Below are positions 7,038 to 13,561 of a stretch of 15,031 bases of DNA, one piece after another. The number at the start of each line of letters is the position of its first letter. Within the stretch, counting starts at the first letter, position 1. Source of the DNA: JBBRHH01 sp038222915 (GTDB taxonomy: Bacteria; Planctomycetota; Phycisphaerae; Tepidisphaerales; Tepidisphaeraceae); contig JBBRHH010000081.1 of NCBI GenBank assembly GCA_038222915.1, positions 1 to 15,031 of the forward strand, written 5' to 3'. Below the pieces are notes generated by a model that was not told the DNA's origin, searched no databases, and saw only the letters and a list, made by a program, of their open reading frames with translations. A program made the position numbers and the translations under genes.

Positions 7038-8543
7038 ATGCAAAAGTTTTCGCTGATTGTCATTGTCCTGCTTGCCATGGCGGCTTTTGCGTCTCGCGAT
7101 GCGATGGGAGCCGATGCACGTGCCGCGGAGCCGACGGCGGCCGCACAGCAGGAGGCCGAGAAGCTCGTCAAGGATATTTACAAGGATGAGTATGCCAAGA
7201 AATCGCCCGAGGATCGCAAGGCGCTGGGTGTGAAGTTGCTGGAACAGGGGCGGAGCTCGCAGAAGGATCCGGTTTCGGAATATGTACTGTATCGGGAAGC
7301 GCGGGACGTGGCGTCTTCGGCGGGCGATATCGAGACGGCGATGGCGGCGATCACCGAGATGGGGAAGAACTTCAACGTTGATGCGGTCGACATGAGGCTG
7401 AAGCTGCTCACGGGGATGCGCAGCGCCCTCAAGGGGCCCGAGGCGACGCAGCAGGCCGCCGACGCCGCGATGACGCTGGTCGATGAGGCGATGGCCGCCG
7501 AGAGCTTCGAGAATGCGACCAAGGCCGCCGATCTGGCGGCCTCGCTGGCGACGATGGCAAAAAACCTCCCGCTCGCGGGCCGGGCCCAGTTGCGGCGCGG
7601 AGAGATCAAGGCCAACGCCGACGCGTCCATGGAGGCCCGGCTCGCGGCGGAACAATTGAAGAAGAATCCCAAGGACGCCGAGGCGAAGTTCTCAGTCGGA
7701 CTGTACCAGGCGCTCTACAAAAACGAGTGGGAGAAAGGCCTGCCATATATCGCGGAGTCTTCCGACAGCGCCTGGTCGACGCCCGCCAAGGCTGATATCG
7801 CCAGCCCCGTGGATGTGCCGGAAATGGTTAAGGTGGCCGACGCATGGTTTGACCTCGCAACAACCAAGCCGCAGTACAAGTCGCGGATCTTCGTGCGGGC
7901 CGACTTCTGGTACACCCTCGCGCTGCCCAGCGCGGATGGGTTGATCAAGGCGAAGATCGAGAAGCGGCTGGAGCAGATCGCCCTGGTGAAAGCGCCGGCG
8001 GTGCTTGGAGTCAGCGAAGCGACAAAAAAAGCGATGCCGACCCCGGTGGAGTTGGCGAAACTCAAAGAGCTATTTACGGCAACCAAGAGCAACGCGGCGC
8101 GGCGCGGGGAGCTGGTCCGGATGCAGACCTCGCTGCACAATCGGTTGAGAGACGGCTTGGCGGCGGGGACTGAGTCGGACTTCTTCGCACGGTGCAAGGC
8201 GGATCAGCAACTGCGGAAGCTGGCGCAGGACAACAATGACTTGATGTTCGGCATGCAGCCGCTGGTAAACGACTTCAATCAGTTTGGGATTGCAGCGAAG
8301 AACAAGGATGAATTTATGGGGCGGTTGTTGTCGCTGGAGCGATTTGCGGCGGTCGAGAAAACGCCGGACACGAACCAGTTGGACGGCATGGTTTATTCGA
8401 CGCTTCGGACGTTTGTCGCGATGAGCCCAACGCTTTTTCCGACGCCGGCCTCGAAAGTGCAGTATTGCGAAATCCTGAAGGAGAAGGGTATCAAGAGTGT
8501 CGGGGTGGAGCGGTTCAGGACAGAGGCGGCCCGATTCAAGTGA
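7038..8543 (+). CDS. Secreted helical (TPR-like) protein of planctomycetal type
   Basis: This is a 501-residue exported protein of unknown function. A signal peptide with a basic start and long hydrophobic core covers about residues 1-25, with likely cleavage near AMG-AD or ARA-AE. Residues ~35-110 form an amphipathic helical unit (VKDIYKDEYAKK, then YVLYREARDVASSAGD) and ~115-205 are Ala-rich helices. Residues ~210-310 (NPKDAEAKF, then AWFDLA, FWYTLALP and KAKIEKRLEQI) resemble a module I know from many planctomycetal secreted proteins, where it usually precedes a LamG- or lectin-like domain. Here a ~180-residue helical C-terminal part that I do not recognise follows instead. Only one cysteine lies in the mature region before the last ~25 residues. 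There is no good Shine-Dalgarno. A periplasmic or surface scaffold role is inference. Confidence 0.85.
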   Translation: MQKFSLIVIVLLAMAAFASRDAMGADARAAEPTAAAQQEAEKLVKDIYKDEYAKKSPEDRKALGVKLLEQGRSSQKDPVSEYVLYREARDVASSAGDIETAMAAITEMGKNFNVDAVDMRLKLLTGMRSALKGPEATQQAADAAMTLVDEAMAAESFENATKAADLAASLATMAKNLPLAGRAQLRRGEIKANADASMEARLAAEQLKKNPKDAEAKFSVGLYQALYKNEWEKGLPYIAESSDSAWSTPAKADIASPVDVPEMVKVADAWFDLATTKPQYKSRIFVRADFWYTLALPSADGLIKAKIEKRLEQIALVKAPAVLGVSEATKKAMPTPVELAKLKELFTATKSNAARRGELVRMQTSLHNRLRDGLAAGTESDFFARCKADQQLRKLAQDNNDLMFGMQPLVNDFNQFGIAAKNKDEFMGRLLSLERFAAVEKTPDTNQLDGMVYSTLRTFVAMSPTLFPTPASKVQYCEILKEKGIKSVGVERFRTEAARFK

Positions 8544-8668
8544 TCGGTTGATGTAGCTGGGCAAATCCGGATGGCCGCATTTGGGAAGACGCCACGCCCG
8601 TTTCGACTTCGCTCGCATCAAAACGAATCCCCACTACAATGCCCGTCCAATACAGGAGTTGATTGCGT

Positions 8669-9034
8669 ATGCCCAAGCTCACGATTGAAGGCGGCCAAAC
8701 GGTGGATGTGCCGGCAAACAAGCGGCTGATTCTTGCCTTGACGGATGTGGCGGAGATCGATCAGTTGCATGCGTGCGGCGGTCATGCCAAATGCACGACC
8801 TGCCGGGTGCAGTTTGTTTCCGGGGAGCCGGAGCAGATTTCGCAAGCCGAAAAGGAATTGCTGGCGGCGCGCGGGTTGACGGCGATGGCCGGGCTGCGGT
8901 TGAGTTGCCAGATTTTGTGCGATCAGGATATGACGGTGCGCGTGATCAGCCGGCTGGCAGGGAGTGGGCGCAAGGATGCGGGCGGGAGGCCGGACGAGGC
9001 GATTGATCCGCCGCCGGTGTGGACGACCAAATAG
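8669..9034 (+). CDS. [2Fe-2S] ferredoxin
   Basis: This is a 121-residue soluble electron carrier with a beta-grasp ferredoxin fold. The cluster ligands are visible as CGGHAKCTTC plus a distal LSC: Cys36, Cys42, Cys45 and Cys80, spacing CX5CX2CX34C. That is closer to the adrenodoxin-like pattern, and to the ferredoxin domains attached to some adenylate cyclases, than to the plant CX4CX2CX29C type. The last ~25 residues are a charged, Pro-rich tail beyond the domain. A GGAG site (8655-8658) lies ten bases before the ATG at 8669 and only four before an in-frame TTG at 8663; I prefer the ATG. The flavoprotein gene starts 45 bp downstream, so the two are probably co-transcribed and this ferredoxin may be its electron donor. 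That link is inference. Confidence 0.92.
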   Translation: MPKLTIEGGQTVDVPANKRLILALTDVAEIDQLHACGGHAKCTTCRVQFVSGEPEQISQAEKELLAARGLTAMAGLRLSCQILCDQDMTVRVISRLAGSGRKDAGGRPDEAIDPPPVWTTK

Positions 9035-9079
9035 TTCTTAATTCTTAGTTCTCCTTATCCTTCGATTTTTCCTCTTCTG
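9035..9079 (+). other. Polypyrimidine spacer in place of a Shine-Dalgarno
   Basis: The 45-base gap between the ferredoxin stop and the flavoprotein ATG is almost entirely T and C on the plus strand, with a few scattered A and two G. It contains no GGAG-like site. Such leaders can be loaded by ribosomal protein S1 without a Shine-Dalgarno, but here that is only a suggestion. Confidence 0.5.
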
Positions 9080-10216
9080 ATGGCTAAGACGCATCAAAAC
9101 CCTGACGTTCTTGTTCTCGGCGAGCATCCGTCCGCTTATCTGGCGGCGGCGCTGATGAAGCATAATTCCAAGTTGCAGGTGATGCATTCGATCATTCCCG
9201 GCGAACAGTATTGCGCCGAGCGACTGGTGCTGCTCAATCCAGAGCTCTTCGATCTGCATGAGATCCTCAAGCCCGTCGCACGAAAGATCGATTGCAAGCC
9301 GATCTACGGTTTGCAGTTCTTGTCCGACAACGCGGCCACCAAGAGCGAGCATCGCAACAAGTCCGCGATGGTGTCGGTCGCGGTATATCGCGATGTGCGC
9401 GAGGCCTTCAAGGCCGCAGCCCTGAAACAGGAAGTCGATCTGGTTGCGCCGCGCCAAGTGAAAATTCACCGGCTGGACGAGGGTGGCATTGAAGTGAACG
9501 TCGGCAACGAGCTCCTCCGGCCCAAGGCACTGATGCTGGCCGGGCGGCTCGCGCCGGATCAGGAACGGATGCTGGGCCTGCCGGACTCCTGGGAGCGCGG
9601 CGTGTTGCACCGCTATACGTTCATCAAGTTAAAGCCAACGGCGCTGGATCTCGGCAATCGGCCTATCGTGCCGATGTCACTCGATCTCGGTGGGATACTC
9701 TCCTGGGCGTGGGTGTTGCCGGGCAAGAAATATGTGCAGTTGGCGGTCGAACAACCACTGGAAACAATTGCGGAACATCCGCCGGAAACACTGATGGCCC
9801 ACTGGGTAGCGGCGCTGCGAAAGCACGGGCTTCTGGCATCCGATACGCGGGTGTCGGTCGACAGCGGCGAGAGCATGGACCTGCCCTTTGCCGGGGCCCT
9901 GGCGCACGAAGGCATTGCCAACCGGACAATGCTGATCGGGCCCGCCGGCGGGTTTTACTCAGCAAGCGGCGAGGATATCTATCCCAACTGCTGGTCGGCG
10001 GTTTTTGCCGTCGATATCTTGAAGCGGGCCCTGAAAGAAACGCACTTGCAGGATGCACTTCGGGCGTTCAGCCATAAGTGGCGCACAACGCTCGGTGAAT
10101 ATCTGCGCGGGCCGCAACAGAACCTGCGTTTCTTGCTGCCGCTCGTCTACCGCAACCAGGTGATGACCAGCCGCCTGGCCGAGTCAATCCTGCTGGGCAA
10201 GAGCGTGGTTCGGTAA
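9080..10216 (+). CDS. Divergent geranylgeranyl-reductase-like FAD oxidoreductase
   Basis: This 378-residue protein looks like a distant member of the PHBH-fold flavoproteins related to geranylgeranyl reductases, which saturate isoprenoid double bonds. The N-terminus (DVLVLGEHPSAYLAAAL, from residue 8) sits where the GxGxxG dinucleotide motif belongs, but only the first glycine remains. The mid-region SWAWVLPGKKYVQLAVEQ resembles the family's GWVFP...VGVG strand pair. LIGPAGGFYSASGEDIYPN (from residue 285) corresponds to the FAD-contacting GDAAGFxxPxxGEGI motif, with the Asp replaced by Pro. The C-terminal ~80 residues are helical. The gene follows the ferredoxin by 45 bp with no Shine-Dalgarno. 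Substrate candidates would be prenyl chains of quinones, carotenoids or lipids, but nothing here selects one. Loss of two FAD-motif residues raises the possibility that it is no longer a standard flavoenzyme. Confidence 0.7.
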   Translation: MAKTHQNPDVLVLGEHPSAYLAAALMKHNSKLQVMHSIIPGEQYCAERLVLLNPELFDLHEILKPVARKIDCKPIYGLQFLSDNAATKSEHRNKSAMVSVAVYRDVREAFKAAALKQEVDLVAPRQVKIHRLDEGGIEVNVGNELLRPKALMLAGRLAPDQERMLGLPDSWERGVLHRYTFIKLKPTALDLGNRPIVPMSLDLGGILSWAWVLPGKKYVQLAVEQPLETIAEHPPETLMAHWVAALRKHGLLASDTRVSVDSGESMDLPFAGALAHEGIANRTMLIGPAGGFYSASGEDIYPNCWSAVFAVDILKRALKETHLQDALRAFSHKWRTTLGEYLRGPQQNLRFLLPLVYRNQVMTSRLAESILLGKSVVR

Positions 10217-10244
10217 CCTCTGTTACCTGTTACCTTGCTGTTAC
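10212..10244 (+). repeat. GTTAC repeats overlapping the end of the flavoprotein gene
   Basis: GGTAAC (10212-10217) and GTTACC (10222-10227) form an inverted repeat around CTCT, overlapping the TAA stop codon. TGTTAC then occurs at 10221, 10228 and 10239. The cluster could be a protein binding site for the downstream gene, a weak hairpin, or chance. Confidence 0.35.
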
Positions 10245-10260
10245 AACGTATTGTCGGCGC

Positions 10261-10294
10261 TCTCCGCTAGAGTGATGATCACTCTAACCGGAGA
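10261..10294 (+). promoter_or_regulatory. Long inverted repeat burying the SIMPL gene's ribosome binding site
   Basis: TCTCCG-C-TAGAGTGA (10261-10275), a TGA loop, and TCACTCTA-AC-CGGAGA (10279-10294) give 14 paired bases interrupted only by a 1x2 internal loop. The GGAG (10290-10293) six bases before the ATG at 10300 lies inside the 3' arm. As RNA, this hairpin would hide the start. As DNA, the inner 8-bp arms look like an operator. A weak TTGTCG...GATGAT promoter-like pair (10251-10256, 10274-10279) overlaps it. The structure is clear in the sequence; the mechanism is undecided. Confidence 0.65.
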
Positions 10295-10299
10295 ACCTC

Positions 10300-11022
10300 A
10301 TGAACCGTCGGCTCTTTGTCATCCTTCTATTTTGCGTTTTTGCATCGGTCGCGCGGGCGGCCGAGGAGTTGCCGCGGACGATTTCCACCAGCGGCGAAGC
10401 GGTCATCTTCGTTGTGCCCGACGAGGTGATCGTCAATGTCGGGGTGGAGACTGCCAACGCGGATCTCGACAAGGCCCGCACCGCAAACGACGCCGCGTCG
10501 GCGAAGCTTGTGAAGGCAATTACCGCGCTTGGGGTCGAGCAGAAGCACATCCAAACGGACAACATGCAGGTGGATCTGCGCTATAAGTCCGGCGATCGGC
10601 TGGACGTGGAAGGATACGTGGCGCAGCGCGGATACAGCATCACGCTCAAGGACCCGAAGAACTTTGAGAAACTGATTGAGACGGCTTTGAAGAACGGCGC
10701 AAACCGGCTTTCCGGCTTCGAATTCCGCTCGACCGAACTGCGGAAATATCGCGATCAGGCACGCACGATGGCGATCAAGGCGGCGAGGGAGAAAGCGACG
10801 GCGCTGGCAAAAGATCTGGAGTGCAAGATCGGCAGGCCGCGGACGATCGGCGAAGGGGGCAGCTATTGGGGTTATTCGGGCAGCCGTTGGGGACAATACA
10901 ACAATCAATCGCAGAACGCGATGCAATCGGTGCCCGCCGGTGGAGGCGGCGATGAAACGATGCCGTTGGGCCAACTTGGGATACGCGCCTCGGTGAGTGT
11001 GACCTTCGATCTGGTGGATTGA
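10300..11022 (+). CDS. SIMPL-domain (DUF541) periplasmic protein
   Basis: This 240-residue exported protein belongs to the SIMPL/DUF541 family (relatives include YggE and Brucella BP26), thought to act in the envelope and linked in some species to oxidative stress tolerance. A signal peptide occupies residues 1-20 (basic MNRR, hydrophobic core, ARA-AE cleavage). The mature protein starts with the family's ISTSGEAVIFVVPDEVIVNV segment, followed by the helix AKLVKAITALGVEQKHIQT, then GYVAQRGYSITLKD and the helix-rich ARTMAIKAAREKATALA stretch. A Gly/Ser/Tyr/Asn-rich loop precedes the final strand, ASVSVTFDLV. Length is normal. Its start is controlled by, or embedded in, the inverted repeat just upstream. 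It ends 46 bp before the PSCyt gene. Assignment is solid; the physiological role is not known. Confidence 0.93.
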   Translation: MNRRLFVILLFCVFASVARAAEELPRTISTSGEAVIFVVPDEVIVNVGVETANADLDKARTANDAASAKLVKAITALGVEQKHIQTDNMQVDLRYKSGDRLDVEGYVAQRGYSITLKDPKNFEKLIETALKNGANRLSGFEFRSTELRKYRDQARTMAIKAAREKATALAKDLECKIGRPRTIGEGGSYWGYSGSRWGQYNNQSQNAMQSVPAGGGGDETMPLGQLGIRASVSVTFDLVD

Positions 11023-11068
11023 GAGCCCCCGGGACTGGCAACTTGGGGCGGTTTGCGACGTAATATGT

Positions 11069-13555
11069 GTGGTGATTTCCACACGTCTCGGATATTTCGC
11101 AGGAATTTTGCTTCAGGCTGGCTTGGTTCTGACCGCCACGGCTGCGCCCGCCCCGCCCGACGGCGCAGAGTTTTTTGAGAAGAATATTCGGCCGGTCCTC
11201 GCCGAGCGGTGCTACAAGTGCCACGGCGCAACGTCAGAGAAGATCAAGGGTGGCTTGGTCCTGGAAACGGCCGACGGTTTGACCTCCGGTGGTGACAACG
11301 GCGCAATCCTGGTCGCGGGCGACGTCGAGAAGAGCCGCCTGATCACGGCGCTGCGGTATACGGATTCAGAATTGCAGATGCCCCCGCCCAAATCCGGGCA
11401 GCTCTCGGCCGATCAAATCAAGAACTTTGAGACCTGGGTGAAGATGGGCGCGCCAGACCCGAGGCCGCGAAGCGCCGTGGCGGCGACAACCAAACCCTCA
11501 ATCGATTTTGAAGAGGCACGAAAGTTCTGGTCGTATCAACCGGTGAAAGATCCGGCCATTCCCAACATCGTCGATCAGGCCTGGCCCCTGGGTGCGGTCG
11601 ATCATTTTATTCTGGCGAAGCTGGAAGCACAGCATCTGACGCCGGCCGCGCAGACCGGCCGGCGAACACTGATTCGCCGGGCGACGTTTGATCTGACCGG
11701 GTTGCCGCCAACGCCCGAAGAGGTGGACGCCTTTGTCGCCGACGACTCCCCTACCGCGTTCGAAAAGCTCGTCGACCGGTTGCTGGCCACAAAACAATAC
11801 GGAGAGCGCTGGGGACGGCACTGGCTCGACGTCGTGCGGTACGCGGACACCTCCGGGTGCAATTCAGACTTCCCGGTTCCAAGCGCCTTCCGGTATCGCA
11901 ACTACGTGATTGACTCCTTCAACCGGGACAAGCCATTCGATCAGTTCGTCCGCGAGCAACTTGCCGGCGACTTGTTGCCTGCAAAGGACGATGCGCAGAA
12001 ACAGGAACAAACCATCGCGACCGGGTATCTGGCAATCGCTCGGCGCTTTGGCTCACGGGCGGCGGAATTTCACCTGACCATTGAAGACACGATCGACAAC
12101 GTAGGTAAGGGAATGCTCGGCCTTAGCGTGAGCTGTGCGCGCTGTCACGATCACAAGTTTGACCCGATTCCAAACCGCGACTATTACGCACTCTACGGCA
12201 TCTTCAACAGCACGACGTATGCGTTTCCGGGGACGGAGGTCTACCGGCACTCGAAGGATTTCGTGCTGATGGGCAAGCCGGAGGACGTCGCGGCGGCAAA
12301 GAAGAATGCGGCCGACCTGGCGGACCTGGACAATTTGCTCGAGCACCTCACCAACGAGCGCAGGCCACTGGAACAGTTGACCAAGGCGGCGATGGCGACA
12401 ACGCAGGCGTCGACGCGCCCTTCAGCGACGACGATGCCGTCGATCAATGGGCGGACGCTGTTGCAGGTGATCGCGGATCAGGAGGCGGCGAAAGGAAAGC
12501 TGCGCGGGCTGGAGCTGAAGACGTTCAACGTAGAGAAGGCGTACGCGGTGGGCGAAGGAACGCCGGCCGACGCGAAAATTCAGAAGAAGGGAGATCCGAC
12601 TGCCTTGGGCGCCAAAGTCCCGCGCGGTTTCCTGGAGGTACTCGGCGGCCAGCATCTGCCCGCCGAAGAAAAGGGCAGCGGGCGGCTGGAGCTGGCGCAG
12701 TGGATCACCGATTCGTCCAATCCGCTGTTCGCGCGGGTGATGGTGAACCGCATCTGGCAAAACCATTTTGGCAAAGGCATCGTGCAGACGCCCAATGATT
12801 TTGGCGTGCGCGGGAAACGGCCCACGAATCCGGAGTTGCTCGATTATCTGGCGACGCGGTTTGTGCAGAGCGGTTTTTCCGTCAAGGCAATGCACAAGAT
12901 CATCATGCTTTCTCGGGCCTATCAGCTTTCGTGTGCTGACGATGCAAAGAACGCGGCCATCGACAATGCGAACGATTCACTCTGGCGATTCACCCGTCGG
13001 AGATTGTCAGCAGAAGAGATTCGCGACGCGATGCTGGCGGTGAGCGGCACCCTGAATAAATCGCAGGGCATGGCGCACGCATTTCCACCGGAAGTGGAAT
13101 GGAAATACACACAGCACACGCCGTTCGTCGCGGCCTACGAGACCAACCGGCGCAGCGTCTACCTGATGCAGCAGCGCATTCGAAAGCAGCCGTTTCTGGA
13201 CGTCTTTGACGGCGCGGACACCAACGTTACGACTGCCGATCGGCCCATGAGCATCACGGCGATTCAGGCGCTCTTCATGATGAACGATCCGCTGGTGCAC
13301 GATCTGTCAGACAAGTTTGCGGTGCGCGTAGGAATGGCATGTCCGGCTGAGGTGGAGCGAATCGGCTACGCGTATCGACTGGCCTTGGGACGGCCGCCGA
13401 CCGCCGACGAAGTGCGCATGGGCCGGGATTATTTACGGGAATGCCGCGCCAGGATGAAAGATGTGAACGTGGCCTGGGACCAGCAATCGCGCATGGCGCT
13501 GGCAAGCTATATGCGGGTGGTGGTCAGCAGCAACGAATTTTTCTTTGTGGATTGA
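11069..13555 (+). CDS. Planctomycete cytochrome protein: PSCyt1-DUF1549-DUF1553 (PSD1)
   Basis: This is an 828-residue exported c-type cytochrome-like protein characteristic of Planctomycetota. After a signal-like N-terminus (residues 1-26) comes the PSCyt1 domain with heme motif CYKCH (48-52) and a distal MPPP segment that may supply the axial Met. DUF1549 (PSCyt2) runs from about 173 to 400, with GERWGRHWLDVVRYADT near 246 and a second CxxCH, CARCH (356-360). After a short Lys/Ala-rich linker, DUF1553 (PSD1) covers about 530-828, starting near LELAQWITDSSNPLFARV. No lectin or PA14 domain is inserted between the two, and the protein is shorter than many relatives. It starts at GTG without a Shine-Dalgarno; the adjacent GTG at 11072 is equally possible. 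A TAATAT lies at 11061-11066 without a fitting -35. It pairs with the DUF1501 gene 6 bp downstream. Redox substrate and role are unknown in the family. Confidence 0.95.
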   Translation: MVISTRLGYFAGILLQAGLVLTATAAPAPPDGAEFFEKNIRPVLAERCYKCHGATSEKIKGGLVLETADGLTSGGDNGAILVAGDVEKSRLITALRYTDSELQMPPPKSGQLSADQIKNFETWVKMGAPDPRPRSAVAATTKPSIDFEEARKFWSYQPVKDPAIPNIVDQAWPLGAVDHFILAKLEAQHLTPAAQTGRRTLIRRATFDLTGLPPTPEEVDAFVADDSPTAFEKLVDRLLATKQYGERWGRHWLDVVRYADTSGCNSDFPVPSAFRYRNYVIDSFNRDKPFDQFVREQLAGDLLPAKDDAQKQEQTIATGYLAIARRFGSRAAEFHLTIEDTIDNVGKGMLGLSVSCARCHDHKFDPIPNRDYYALYGIFNSTTYAFPGTEVYRHSKDFVLMGKPEDVAAAKKNAADLADLDNLLEHLTNERRPLEQLTKAAMATTQASTRPSATTMPSINGRTLLQVIADQEAAKGKLRGLELKTFNVEKAYAVGEGTPADAKIQKKGDPTALGAKVPRGFLEVLGGQHLPAEEKGSGRLELAQWITDSSNPLFARVMVNRIWQNHFGKGIVQTPNDFGVRGKRPTNPELLDYLATRFVQSGFSVKAMHKIIMLSRAYQLSCADDAKNAAIDNANDSLWRFTRRRLSAEEIRDAMLAVSGTLNKSQGMAHAFPPEVEWKYTQHTPFVAAYETNRRSVYLMQQRIRKQPFLDVFDGADTNVTTADRPMSITAIQALFMMNDPLVHDLSDKFAVRVGMACPAEVERIGYAYRLALGRPPTADEVRMGRDYLRECRARMKDVNVAWDQQSRMALASYMRVVVSSNEFFFVD

Positions 13556-13561
13556 GTAGCC

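Noticed and set aside
8663..8668. TTG start two codons upstream of the ferredoxin ATG
   Set aside because: The GGAG would be only four bases away and TTG starts are rare; the ATG at 8669 fits better, though not decisively.
10327..11082. 251-codon minus-strand frame opposite the SIMPL gene
   Set aside because: The plus strand encodes a clear signal peptide and SIMPL domain; the opposite frame is His/Arg/Leu-rich and unrecognisable.
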